64,000 bases of DNA from WHSW01 sp963821025. Its GTDB lineage: Bacteria > Actinomycetota > Thermoleophilia > Solirubrobacterales > 70-9. Shown here one piece after another: positions 14,131 to 21,776 of this stretch. The notes under the pieces are model-generated. The model was given only the letters and a program-made list of their open reading frames with translations. It ran no database searches and was not told the DNA's origin. Each line of letters begins with the position of its first letter. Position 1 is the stretch's first letter. The stretch spans positions 1,302,001-1,366,000 of the forward strand of contig CAWGCG010000003.1 in the NCBI GenBank assembly GCA_963821025.1, in the 5' to 3' direction. The translations under genes and the position numbers were made by a program.

Positions 14131-16508
14131 TGCGGTGGCTCGGGGCGCCCCTGCATCGCCGCCCACACGCGAGCCGGGGTGCAGGGCATGTCGACGTGGT
14201 CGACCCCGTGCGTGTCGTGCAGCGCGTCGATCACCGCGTTGACGATCGCCGGCGGCGAGCCGACGGTCGGCGACTCGCCGACGCCCTTGGCGCCGAGCGG
14301 GTGATGAGGGCACGGCGTGACCGTCTCGCCGAGCTCGAAGTCGGGGCACTCGAGCGCGGTCGGGATCAGGTAGTCCATGAACGACGAGTTGAGGCAGTTG
14401 CCCTCGTCGTCGAAGGAGATCACCTCCATCAGCGCGATCCCGACCCCCTCGGCGAGCCCGCCGTGGATCTGGCCGTCGACGACCATCGGGTTGATCCGCA
14501 CGCCGCAGTCGTCGACCGCGATGAAGCGGCGGACCGTGACATGTCCGGTGTCGGCGTCGATGTCGACCACCGCGATGTACGCGCCGTAGGGATAGGTCAG
14601 GTTCGGCGGGTCGTAGATCACCTGCGCGTCGAGCCCACCCTCGATCTCCGCCGGCATCGGCTCCCCGCTGTAGGCACGAGCCGCGATCTCCTCGATCAAC
14701 GCGCCCTGCTCGGGGTCACCCTTGACGTACCACCGGCCCTTCTCCCAGGCGAGGTCCTCGGGCCTCGCCTCGAGCATCGTCGCCGCGATCAGCCGCGCCT
14801 TGTCGCGCACCTTCCGCGAGACGACGGCCACCGCCCCGCCGGAGACCGGGGTCGAGCGGCTGCCGTAGGTGCCGAGCCCATAGGGCGACCGGTCGGTGTC
14901 GCCGTGGCGAACCTCGACGTCCTCGGGCGGGATCCCGAGCTCCTCGGCGACGATCTGCGCGAAGGTCGTCTCGTGGCCCTGGCCCTGGGTCTGGGCGCTG
15001 ATGCTGACCACGGCCTTCCCGGTCGGGTGCACCCGCAGATCGGCGCCATCGTTCATCGCCAGCCCGAGGATGTCCATGTGCTTGCGCGGCCCGGCGCCGA
15101 CGCCCTCGGTGAAGAAGGCGACGCCGATCCCCATCAGCTCGCCGCGCGCCCGCTTCTCGGACTGCTCGCGGCGCAGCTCGTCATAGCCCGCGATCTGCTT
15201 GGCGACCTCCATCGTCTTCGCGTACTCACCGGAGTCATAGGTCCAGCCGGTGGTCGTCTCGTAGGGGAACTGCCCGGGGGCGATGAAGCTGCGCGTGCGC
15301 AGGTCGATCGGGTCGGCCTTCATCTCGAGCGCCAGCGCGTCGACCATCCGCTCGACCAGGTAGACGGCCTCGGTGATCCGAAACGAGCAGCGGTAGGCGA
15401 CGCCGCCGGGCGCCTTGTTGGTATAGACCGCCTTGACCTTGACGTGTGCGGCCTCCAGGTCGTAGGACCCGCAGACGATGTGGAAGAACCCTGCGGGGAA
15501 CTTGGTCGGCTGCGCGGTGCTGTCGAAGGCGCCGTGGTCGGCGATCGCGTCGACGCGCAGACCGGTGATCTTGCCGTCCTTGGAGCAGATCTCGCCGCGC
15601 ATGATGTAGTCGCGCGCAAAGCCGGTCGACATCAGGTTCTCGGAGCGGTTCTCGACCCATTTCACCGGCACCCCGGCGACGATCGAGCCGGCGATCGCAC
15701 AGACATACCCCGGATAGACGGGCACCTTGTTGCCGAAGCCCCCGCCGATGTCCTGGGTGCGGATCCGGATCATGTGCTCGGCGAGCCCGGCGACGTGCGC
15801 GTAGACCGTGCGGTGGGCATGCGGCGCCTGGTTGCCGTTATAGATGTCGAGCTGGCCGGTCTCCGGGTTGAAGTCGGCGATCATCCCGCAGGTCTCCAGC
15901 GGCGCCGGGTGACAGCGCGGGTAGATGATGTCGCGGCTGGCGATCGTGTCGGCCTCGGCGAAGGCGCGGTCGGTCGCCTCCTGGTCGCCGGCTTCCCAGG
16001 TCGGGCTGGCGAGGTTGTCGCGCTGGCCCGACTTGTCGTCGCGGATCAGCGGCGCCTCGGGATCGAGCGCCTTGCGCGCGTTGACCACGGCGGGCAGCGG
16101 CTCGTACTCGACATCGATCAGCGCCAGGGCGTCGTTGGCCGAGTACTCGTCGGTGGCGATCACGAACGCGACCTCCTGGCCTTGGAAGCGGACCTTGTCC
16201 CCGGCGAGCACCGCCTGGGTGTCGTAGGAGATCGTCGGCATCCAGGCCAGCCCGAGCGTCTCCAGGTCCTTGGCGGTGACCACGGCGGCGACGTTGGGAT
16301 GCGCGAGCGCGGCCGAGGTGTCGATCGAGACGATCCGCGCATGCGCGTACGGGCTGCGCAGGATCGCGCCGTGCACCATTCCCGGCAGCTCGATGTCGTC
16401 GAGGTAGGTGCCCTCGCCGCGGATGAACCGTGCATCCTCCTTGCGCTTCAGCCGACCGAAGCCGATCGGGCGCTCGGTCGAGGGGCTCGGAAGGTTCGCA
16501 ACGGCCAC
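14127..16508 (-). CDS. coxL: Aerobic CO dehydrogenase large subunit, form I
   Basis: The 793-residue product is a molybdopterin-binding large subunit. Features include IGFGRLKRKEDARFIRGEG near the start, ILRSPYAHARI, QDIGGGFGNKV, and AYRCSFR encoded at 15378-15398. AYxCSFR is the Cu-ligating loop that defines form I CO dehydrogenase. A C-terminal KGVGESPTVG supplies the active-site Glu. It oxidises CO to CO2, passing electrons via CoxS and CoxM to quinone. The GTG at 16508 (after AGGAGG) lies 3 nt from the coxS stop. Longer frames upstream run in a shadow frame of coxS. Confidence 0.95.
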   Translation of the reverse strand: MAVANLPSPSTERPIGFGRLKRKEDARFIRGEGTYLDDIELPGMVHGAILRSPYAHARIVSIDTSAALAHPNVAAVVTAKDLETLGLAWMPTISYDTQAVLAGDKVRFQGQEVAFVIATDEYSANDALALIDVEYEPLPAVVNARKALDPEAPLIRDDKSGQRDNLASPTWEAGDQEATDRAFAEADTIASRDIIYPRCHPAPLETCGMIADFNPETGQLDIYNGNQAPHAHRTVYAHVAGLAEHMIRIRTQDIGGGFGNKVPVYPGYVCAIAGSIVAGVPVKWVENRSENLMSTGFARDYIMRGEICSKDGKITGLRVDAIADHGAFDSTAQPTKFPAGFFHIVCGSYDLEAAHVKVKAVYTNKAPGGVAYRCSFRITEAVYLVERMVDALALEMKADPIDLRTRSFIAPGQFPYETTTGWTYDSGEYAKTMEVAKQIAGYDELRREQSEKRARGELMGIGVAFFTEGVGAGPRKHMDILGLAMNDGADLRVHPTGKAVVSISAQTQGQGHETTFAQIVAEELGIPPEDVEVRHGDTDRSPYGLGTYGSRSTPVSGGAVAVVSRKVRDKARLIAATMLEARPEDLAWEKGRWYVKGDPEQGALIEEIAARAYSGEPMPAEIEGGLDAQVIYDPPNLTYPYGAYIAVVDIDADTGHVTVRRFIAVDDCGVRINPMVVDGQIHGGLAEGVGIALMEVISFDDEGNCLNSSFMDYLIPTALECPDFELGETVTPCPHHPLGAKGVGESPTVGSPPAIVNAVIDALHDTHGVDHVDMPCTPARVWAAMQGRPEPPQ

Positions 16509-16510
16509 GC

Positions 16511-16990
16511 TCAGGCCTCCTGTTTGGTCGTCGATTCGTGCTCGGCCGCCCAGCGTACGGCGCTGACGATGTTCTTGTAGCCGGTGCAGCGACAGATCCC
16601 GCCCGAGATCGCGGTGCGGATCTCGTGATCGGTGGGATCGGGGTTCTCGTCGAGCAGGGCACGGGCGGTCATCAGCATCCCCGGGGTGCAGAACCCGCAC
16701 TGCAGGGCGTGGCGCTCGTGAAAGCCCTGCTGGATCGGGTCGAGCTCGCCGTCGACCTGAAGCGATTCGACCGTGCGGATCTCGTGGCCCTCGCACATCG
16801 CCGCCAGGACCGTGCACGACTTCACCGGCTGGCCGTCCATCAACACCACGCAGGCGCCGCAGTTGGAGGTGTCGCAGCCCCAATGGGTGCCCTTGAGGCC
16901 GAGCGTCTCGCGGATGAAGTGGATCAGCAGCTGGCGAGGCTCGATCTCGCGAGAGACCTGCTCACCGTTGACCGTCATCGAGACGTTCAC
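16511..16990 (-). CDS. coxS: CO dehydrogenase small [2Fe-2S] subunit
   Basis: The 159-residue product has the plant-type ferredoxin motif GCDTSNCGACVV with a fourth Cys at KSCTVLA, and the C-terminal four-Cys domain CGFCTPG...CRCTGY. These bind two [2Fe-2S] clusters that wire the Mo site to FAD. The start overlaps the coxM stop as ATGA-type overlap (16987-16990), so subunits M, S and L are made in a coupled series. Confidence 0.95.
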   Translation of the reverse strand: MNVSMTVNGEQVSREIEPRQLLIHFIRETLGLKGTHWGCDTSNCGACVVLMDGQPVKSCTVLAAMCEGHEIRTVESLQVDGELDPIQQGFHERHALQCGFCTPGMLMTARALLDENPDPTDHEIRTAISGGICRCTGYKNIVSAVRWAAEHESTTKQEA

Positions 16991-17868
16991 GATCCCGCCT
17001 CCTGACCGAGCGCGCGCGCGGTCGAGCGGCGCAGCGCGCGTTGGGTGAGCACGCCGGCGAGATGGCGCTTGTAGTCGACCGGTCCACGACCGTCGGCGCT
17101 CGGAGAGCAGTCGGCCGAGGCGATCTCGCCCGCCGCCGCGTAGAGCTCCTCCGACGGCCGCTCGCCGCGCAGCAACTCCTCGGCGCGGGTCAGGTGGACG
17201 GTCGTCATCCCGACCGCGCTGAGCGCGATCCCGACGTCGCCGATCGCACCGGAATCGATCCAGGTGGCCGCCGAGACCGCAGCGATCGCCCAGTCGCCGG
17301 CGCGACGCTCGACCTTCTCGTGGGCGCTGCCCGCCCCCGGGCGGACCGCGAGCCGGACCTCGGTCAGCAACTCCCCTGCACCGACCGCGGTCATGTACGG
17401 GCCGACGTGAAAGTCCTCCATTCCGACCACCCGCTCGCCCTCAGCGCCGCGGATCACAACCCGTGCCTTCGCCGCCGAGCAGACGGCGGACAGATCCTCG
17501 GCCGCGTCGGCCTGACACAGAGAGCCACCGATCGTGCCGCGGTTGCGGACCACCGGGTCGGCGATCACCGTCTCCGCGTCGCGAAAGAGCGGAAAGTGGC
17601 GGGCGAGCAGCTCGGACTTCAGCAGCTCGACGTGCCGGGTCATCGCACCGATCCTGATCTCACCGTCGTGCTCGCGGATGTAGGAGAGCTCGTCGAGGCC
17701 GTTGATGTCGATCAGGTGCTCGGGGCTTGCCAGCCGCAGCTTCATCATCGGCAGCAGGCTGTGGCCGCCGGCGATCACCCGCGCCTCGGGGCCGAGCCGC
17801 TCGAGCGAGGCGATCGCGCCCTCGACGCTGGTCGCACGCTCGTATTCGAATGGGGCCGGGGTCTGCAA
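16987..17868 (-). CDS. coxM: CO dehydrogenase medium FAD-binding subunit
   Basis: The product of about 293 residues carries VIAGGHSLLPMMKLRLASP and NRGTIGGSLCQADAAED, the two FAD-contact loops of CoxM, and a C-terminal domain ending VDYKRHLAGVLTQRAL. A TTG at 17868 is the likeliest start: PFEYERATSVEGAI follows as in other CoxM proteins, and it lies 13 nt after the stop of the preceding membrane gene. An ATG at 17928 would overlap that gene by 47 nt. The gene order M-S-L is classical for form I CO dehydrogenase. Confidence 0.93.
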   Translation of the reverse strand: MQTPAPFEYERATSVEGAIASLERLGPEARVIAGGHSLLPMMKLRLASPEHLIDINGLDELSYIREHDGEIRIGAMTRHVELLKSELLARHFPLFRDAETVIADPVVRNRGTIGGSLCQADAAEDLSAVCSAAKARVVIRGAEGERVVGMEDFHVGPYMTAVGAGELLTEVRLAVRPGAGSAHEKVERRAGDWAIAAVSAATWIDSGAIGDVGIALSAVGMTTVHLTRAEELLRGERPSEELYAAAGEIASADCSPSADGRGPVDYKRHLAGVLTQRALRRSTARALGQEAGS

Positions 17869-17881
17869 GGTCGCCTTTCGA

Positions 17882-18508
17882 TCAGGTTGGGCGGGCGGGC
17901 AGCCGCTTTCGCGGAGCTCCGATGTCATCGCGCCGCTCGTACTGGTCGGGAGCGTCGGCGCCGATCGCCGGCGACCTCGGCAGGTTCTCGGGGCTGCTGT
18001 GACGGACGTCGGGGTACAGCTGTCGCGCCGCCGAGCTGCCTCCCTCGACGTTCCTCAAGACCTCGCCGGCTGGGCTGGCGGCGGCGATCGGCGCCTCGCG
18101 GCCGAGCCGCGCAAGCGTCAGCGTTCCCCTGGTGTAGACCTCGCCGATCCGTGGCGCCTCGACATCGCCGCTCTCGGGGAAGTTGCGAAATCCGGCGGCG
18201 GCGGCACCCGGGTAGAGGCCGTCGACCAAGCCCACCGCGTCGCTCATGCCCGCCTTCTTCACCAGCAGGCCCTCGAGCAGATCGACGCCGGCATCCAGTT
18301 GCTCGTTGATCGCGGTGACCACTTCGTTGACCGGAGCGCTCTTCTCGACGATCTCGCCGACACCGTCGATCACCTCGTCGAGGCCGGCGGTGATCCGGCG
18401 AAGCGCGACGATCGTCGAGACCAGGTAGTAGACGAGGGCGAGGACGATCAGCAGCACGGCGATGATCATCACGACCCCGGCCGCGACGACGCCGGTGAGC
18501 ACCACCAC
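17882..18508 (-). CDS. Membrane-anchored protein E of the five-gene set before coxM
   Basis: The product of about 208 residues begins with one membrane helix (VVLTGVVAAGVVMIIAVLLI and on) followed by a helical region (ALRRITAGLDEVIDGVGEIVEKSAPV, INEQLDAGVDLLEGLLVKKAG) and a low-complexity tail with Pro and Arg. The start was set to a GTG at 18508 because AAGGAG precedes it and the upstream stop is at 18516; the longer frame overlaps the previous gene. It is the largest of five linked single-pass proteins and lies 13 nt from coxM. No family is recognised. Confidence 0.7.
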   Translation of the reverse strand: MVVLTGVVAAGVVMIIAVLLIVLALVYYLVSTIVALRRITAGLDEVIDGVGEIVEKSAPVNEVVTAINEQLDAGVDLLEGLLVKKAGMSDAVGLVDGLYPGAAAAGFRNFPESGDVEAPRIGEVYTRGTLTLARLGREAPIAAASPAGEVLRNVEGGSSAARQLYPDVRHSSPENLPRSPAIGADAPDQYERRDDIGAPRKRLPARPT

Positions 18509-18515
18509 GGTCGTC

Positions 18516-18782
18516 CTACTCCTTCTCGGCGTCGTCGAGGATGATGTCGAGGGAGCCGCCATAGTCCGCCACGCCGGCGACCGTCTCGGTGACCTGGTCG
18601 CGCGTGGTCAGCAGCAGCGGCGCCGCGTCGAGGTCCTTGGAGCCGGCGCGCGCGACGTCGGCGATCCCCTCCACGGTCGGAACGATGCTCCTGGCGGCCT
18701 CCAGCACGCCCCGGAGGAGATAGACGACCACCGGGACGACGACCGCAAGCAGGACGATGTTTCCGATCCACCAGAGCGTCAT
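18516..18782 (-). CDS. Small single-pass membrane protein D upstream of coxM
   Basis: The 88-residue product has one N-terminal membrane helix (WIGNIVLLAVVVPVVVYLL), then an amphipathic helix (LEAARSIVPTVEGIADVARAG) and an acidic end DIILDDAEKE. The start overlaps the stop of gene C by 4 nt (ATGA type). Its layout of one helix followed by a short coiled-coil-prone segment is shared with A, B, C and E. This suggests that the five assemble together in the membrane. The function is unknown. Confidence 0.7.
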   Translation of the reverse strand: MTLWWIGNIVLLAVVVPVVVYLLRGVLEAARSIVPTVEGIADVARAGSKDLDAAPLLLTTRDQVTETVAGVADYGGSLDIILDDAEKE

Positions 18783-19054
18783 CGCGGCCTCCTCTCGGCG
18801 ACGACCGCGGCCTTGCCGGCGATCCCCGGCAGCGCCCCGAGGATGATCTCGAACTGGGCGTTGATCGCCTTGACCGACGGCTCGAGCGAGCGCAGGTGCT
18901 GGGATTCGACGCCTTCGAGCGCCGAGCGGAGCGTGGCCAGACCCTCCGAGATCGCGGTCAGGCCCTGGCGGACTCTGATCAGCGCGATCGCGAGCACCGC
19001 GATCACGACCACCGCGAGCAGGACGCTGAGCACGATGTAGGCGTCGGTGCTCAC
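18779..19054 (-). CDS. Small single-pass membrane protein C upstream of coxM
   Basis: The 91-residue product has a membrane helix at residues 5-26 (IVLSVLLAVVVIAVLAIALI) and then LTAISEGLATLRSALEGVE, followed by a second helix SVKAINAQFEIILGALPGIAG. The pattern recalls DUF948-like membrane proteins but is not a firm match. It overlaps neighbours on both sides by 4 nt. Topology is predicted as N-out or N-in with a single crossing, and the soluble helix could contact partners. Confidence 0.7.
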   Translation of the reverse strand: MSTDAYIVLSVLLAVVVIAVLAIALIRVRQGLTAISEGLATLRSALEGVESQHLRSLEPSVKAINAQFEIILGALPGIAGKAAVVAERRPR

Positions 19055-19347
19055 GCCGTCCGTTCCCCGCCGAAGCCGTCGGTGAGCGCGTTCATGTAGC
19101 CGTCCTGGACCACGGCCTCGTCGACGATCTGGGCCAGCACCGGTGCGGTCGCCTCGAGCTCCGGGATGTTCGCCGTGTTCGCGCCGACCTTGCCGGCGGT
19201 CTCCAGCAGGCCCTCGACCGACCGCTGGATCCTGGCGACGTTGACCAGCAGCATCGCCAGCAACCCGGCGACAACGAGCGCAGCCACCAGCCCGATCAGC
19301 AGCGCGACCGTCCAGTAGCCATCGCCCGATATCGCGAGCACGCTCAT
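19051..19347 (-). CDS. Small single-pass membrane protein B upstream of coxM
   Basis: The 98-residue product has a membrane helix at residues about 12-36 (TVALLIGLVAALVVAGLLAMLL), then IQRSVEGLLETAGKVGANTANI and a segment APVLAQIVDEAVVQDGYMNAL. It resembles genes A and C in having a membrane helix followed by a helix that ends with small residues. The start overlaps the stop of A (4 nt) and its stop overlaps the start of C. No known domain is recognised. Confidence 0.7.
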   Translation of the reverse strand: MSVLAISGDGYWTVALLIGLVAALVVAGLLAMLLVNVARIQRSVEGLLETAGKVGANTANIPELEATAPVLAQIVDEAVVQDGYMNALTDGFGGERTA

Positions 19348-19601
19348 CTGCCGACCGCCACCTTCCGCAGGGCTCGGGCGGCGTGCAGGATCCGGACGCC
19401 CGAGTCGTTGATCCGGCCTACCCCGTCGAGCTCCGCAGTCTGCACGCGAACCACCTCGACCGCGTCCTCGGCGGTCTTCGCCTGGCCGGCGATCCGCTGT
19501 GCAAGCGCGACGATCGTGATCACGATCAAGGCGGCGACGGCGATCACGACGACGCCGAGCACCAGCCCGACCACCCAGCCGGCTGTGGCGATCGTCAGCA
19601 C
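19344..19601 (-). CDS. Small single-pass membrane protein A, first gene of the cox operon
   Basis: The 85-residue product begins with a membrane helix (GWVVGLVLGVVVIAVAALIVITIVAL), followed by TAEDAVEVVRVQTAELDGVGRINDSGVRILHAARALRK. The GTG start at 19601 is preceded by GAGGGGG. It appears to be the first gene of a run that continues through B to E into coxMSL, so the promoter probably lies in 19602-19705. The role is unknown. The shared layout and position suggest a membrane platform for CO dehydrogenase. Confidence 0.68.
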   Translation of the reverse strand: MLTIATAGWVVGLVLGVVVIAVAALIVITIVALAQRIAGQAKTAEDAVEVVRVQTAELDGVGRINDSGVRILHAARALRKVAVGR

Positions 19602-19705
19602 GCGACCCCCTCAGACCAACCCGGGTGGATCATCAAGCTCCTCCTCGTCCCAGCAATCCGCTCGCCGAGCCTACTCCAAGGCCCGAATCGTGTCCACCGA
19701 TTCAC

Positions 19706-20080
19706 TCAGCTCTCGGAGTCGGCGTCGGCGTCGCGGGCGGCGGCGCCGATGTCCTTCGTGTCGGGCTCCTCGCCCGGAGAGAGGTCGGGGCCACCGTCGG
19801 CCGAAGCGTCGGCGTTGTCGCCCCCGCTCGGGTCGACGCCGCTCTCGGTGGCGGGCTCGTCCGAGCCGGTGGTCTCACCGAGGACCGCGCTCTCGAGCTC
19901 GGGGTCCTCGTCGAGCATCTCGCGCGGCGCGTCGGACCCGCCGAGCTCGGCGGGGACGACGCCCTCGCCCGAGGTAGCGGCCCATTCGCCCTTCTCGCTC
20001 GCCTCGGCGTCGTCAGGCGTGGTGCCGCCTCGCTGCTCGCTCGGCTTCTCCGCACCGTGCTCTTCGTCGTCGCCGGCCAT
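19706..20080 (-). CDS. Acidic hydrophilic low-complexity protein
   Basis: The 124-residue product is almost wholly Asp, Glu, Gly, Ser, Ala and Thr, with only one Trp and no hydrophobic core (for example DEDPELESAVLGE, GGDNADASADGG). It is probably intrinsically disordered and has no recognisable domain. It lies upstream of the five membrane genes on the same strand and is divergent from the xdhC gene, with an A/T-rich intergenic region (20081-20142) likely to hold both promoters. The reading direction is supported by ATG and by codon-position GC; the opposite frames look non-coding. Confidence 0.6.
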   Translation of the reverse strand: MAGDDEEHGAEKPSEQRGGTTPDDAEASEKGEWAATSGEGVVPAELGGSDAPREMLDEDPELESAVLGETTGSDEPATESGVDPSGGDNADASADGGPDLSPGEEPDTKDIGAAARDADADSES

Positions 20081-20142
20081 CGAATCCTCACAGTCGAATT
20101 GCTGACCGTGAGTAATTTACCCTAGGTGCGAGGAGAGCTATC

Positions 20143-21273
20143 TTGAGCAGCCTGCCGACTACCGAGAGCATCGCCGCCGCGTGGTTGCGCGAGGGGCGTC
20201 GGGTCGTCGGCGCGACCCTGGTCGAGCGGATCGGCTCAGCGCCGCTTGACCCCGGCGCGCAGATGCTGGTCGACGACCGCAACAACATCGAGGGCTCGGT
20301 GACGGGCGGCTGCGTCGAAGGGGCGCTGATCGAGGAGGCCGAGAGGATCCTCAGCGGCGAGGCCGCCAAGGTGGTCACCTACGGCGTCTCCGATGAGGAG
20401 GCGATCGGGGTCGGGCTGATGTGCGGCGGGACGGTCCGGATCTTCGTTCACGAACACGGTGGCGAAGCCCTGGCGGCGCTCGAGGCTGTGGCGCGGGCGC
20501 GCGCGGCTGACGAACCGGTCGCCGTGGCCACGTTGCTCGATGGGGATCGCGCGGGCGCCAAACTGGCGATCCTGGCCGATCGTGTCGTCGGCGGTCTCGG
20601 CGTCACCGAACTGCTCGATCGGTCGGTCGAGCGCGATGCGCGGGGCCAGCTCGACGAGGGGATCTCGCGGATCCGCCGCTACGGGATCGGCGGCCAGGTG
20701 ATGGGCGATGAGCTCGCTGTCTATATCCAGGCGTTCTCGACCCCGCCCCGGATGGTGATCTTCGGCGCGATCGACTTCTCTGCCGAGATGGCGAAGGTCG
20801 CCGGCGAGATCGGCTATCGAGTGACGATCTGTGACGCCCGCGAGCCGTTCGTCACCAGCCCGCGATTCTCGCGCGCCGCCGAGGTCGTGGTCGATTGGCC
20901 CGACCGCTACCTCGACGGCCAGCAGCTGAGCCGGCGCGACGTCGTCCTCGTCTTCACCCACGACGCGAAGTTCGACGAGCCCGCGCTGATCGCCGCGCTG
21001 GCGACCGATGCCGGATACGTCGGAGCGCTCGGCAGCCGCCGGACGCAGGAGCGACGCCTGGAGCGGCTGCGCGACGCCGGCCTCGACGAGGACGCGATCG
21101 CCAGGATCCACGCGCCCTGCGGCCTCGACCTCGGCGCTCGCACCCCACCGGAGACCGTCGTCTCGATCCTCGCCGAGGTGATCGCGGTGCGCACCGGCCG
21201 CCCAGGCGAGAGCCTGCGCGACACGAGCGGTCCGATCCATGCGGATGCTGCGACCGAGGCGAGCACGGCGTGA
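20143..21273 (+). CDS. XdhC-family molybdenum enzyme maturation protein
   Basis: The 376-residue product is a complete XdhC protein: RRVVGATLVERIGSAPLDPGAQ, GSVTGGCVEGALIEEAERIL, then GVGLMCGGTVRIFV, and a C-terminal Rossmann part with MVIFGAIDFSAEMAKVAGEIGYRVTICDAR, VFTHDAKFD, YVGALGSRRTQERR and the end APCGLDLGARTPPETVVSILAEV. XdhC proteins carry Mo cofactor and promote its sulfuration. The TTG start follows GAGGAGAG. It is divergent from the cox operon and probably serves its enzyme, in addition to the XdhC-YHS protein. Confidence 0.9.
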   Translation: MSSLPTTESIAAAWLREGRRVVGATLVERIGSAPLDPGAQMLVDDRNNIEGSVTGGCVEGALIEEAERILSGEAAKVVTYGVSDEEAIGVGLMCGGTVRIFVHEHGGEALAALEAVARARAADEPVAVATLLDGDRAGAKLAILADRVVGGLGVTELLDRSVERDARGQLDEGISRIRRYGIGGQVMGDELAVYIQAFSTPPRMVIFGAIDFSAEMAKVAGEIGYRVTICDAREPFVTSPRFSRAAEVVVDWPDRYLDGQQLSRRDVVLVFTHDAKFDEPALIAALATDAGYVGALGSRRTQERRLERLRDAGLDEDAIARIHAPCGLDLGARTPPETVVSILAEVIAVRTGRPGESLRDTSGPIHADAATEASTA

Positions 21274-21725
21274 GCCGGCGCGCATGGCTGGTGGGCTTGA
21301 GCGGCCTCGCGATTCTCGTCGTGCCCGGGGCGGCATCGGCGTTCACAGCCGTGGCCGAGCAGCCGCCGCGCATCGTCGGCGCCCAGTACTACGAGGACCT
21401 CGAGGACGGCAAGCGCTACAACGTTCTCGCGGATGTCAGCCGCAAGCCCGCCGATGTCTCCGCGAAGTTGGGAGCGCTGAGGGCTCGGGGTCGTCTCAGT
21501 CGAAGCATCGGGCCGGGCGGCGGACCCCGCAAGGGCAAGTCGTGGTTCTTTCGCAGGAAGTCGTTTGTCGCGGCGATGCGGGCGGACCTGGCCGCCGATG
21601 GCGTGGCCACCCTCAAGGTCCGAGCCCAGAACGGTGCCGGGGTGGTGCGCAAGCTCTGCACCCTTCGCCTCGAGCCGGACGAGGTCTACGGCGACTTCGC
21701 CGGCGGCAGCTGCAAGCGGATATAG
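21270..21725 (+). CDS. Small secreted protein, unknown function
   Basis: The 151-residue product has a signal peptide (AWLVGLSGLAILVVPGAASAF) and a basic mature part with VGAQYYEDLEDGKRYNVLADVSRKPADV, RKGKSWFFRRKSF and a C-terminal CTLRLEPDEVYGDFAGGSCKR, whose two Cys could pair. The GTG start overlaps the xdhC stop as GTGA. It looks like a small beta-rich extracellular domain. No family is recognised, and a link with CO oxidation is not implied. Confidence 0.65.
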   Translation: MSRRAWLVGLSGLAILVVPGAASAFTAVAEQPPRIVGAQYYEDLEDGKRYNVLADVSRKPADVSAKLGALRARGRLSRSIGPGGGPRKGKSWFFRRKSFVAAMRADLAADGVATLKVRAQNGAGVVRKLCTLRLEPDEVYGDFAGGSCKRI

Positions 21726-21776
21726 GTCCCCGGGCAAAGCGGGCGTCCGCGGCGGCGGTTGGCCGATCGAGCCTGC

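Noticed and set aside
14131..14349. N-terminal extension of the XdhC-YHS gene
   Set aside because: The longer frame lies wholly in the coxL 3' end in a shadow frame; the ATG at 14130 makes the usual 4-nt overlap.
16509..16883. N-terminal extension of coxL
   Set aside because: The upstream residues are a shadow translation of coxS, and a good ribosome binding site precedes the GTG at 16508.
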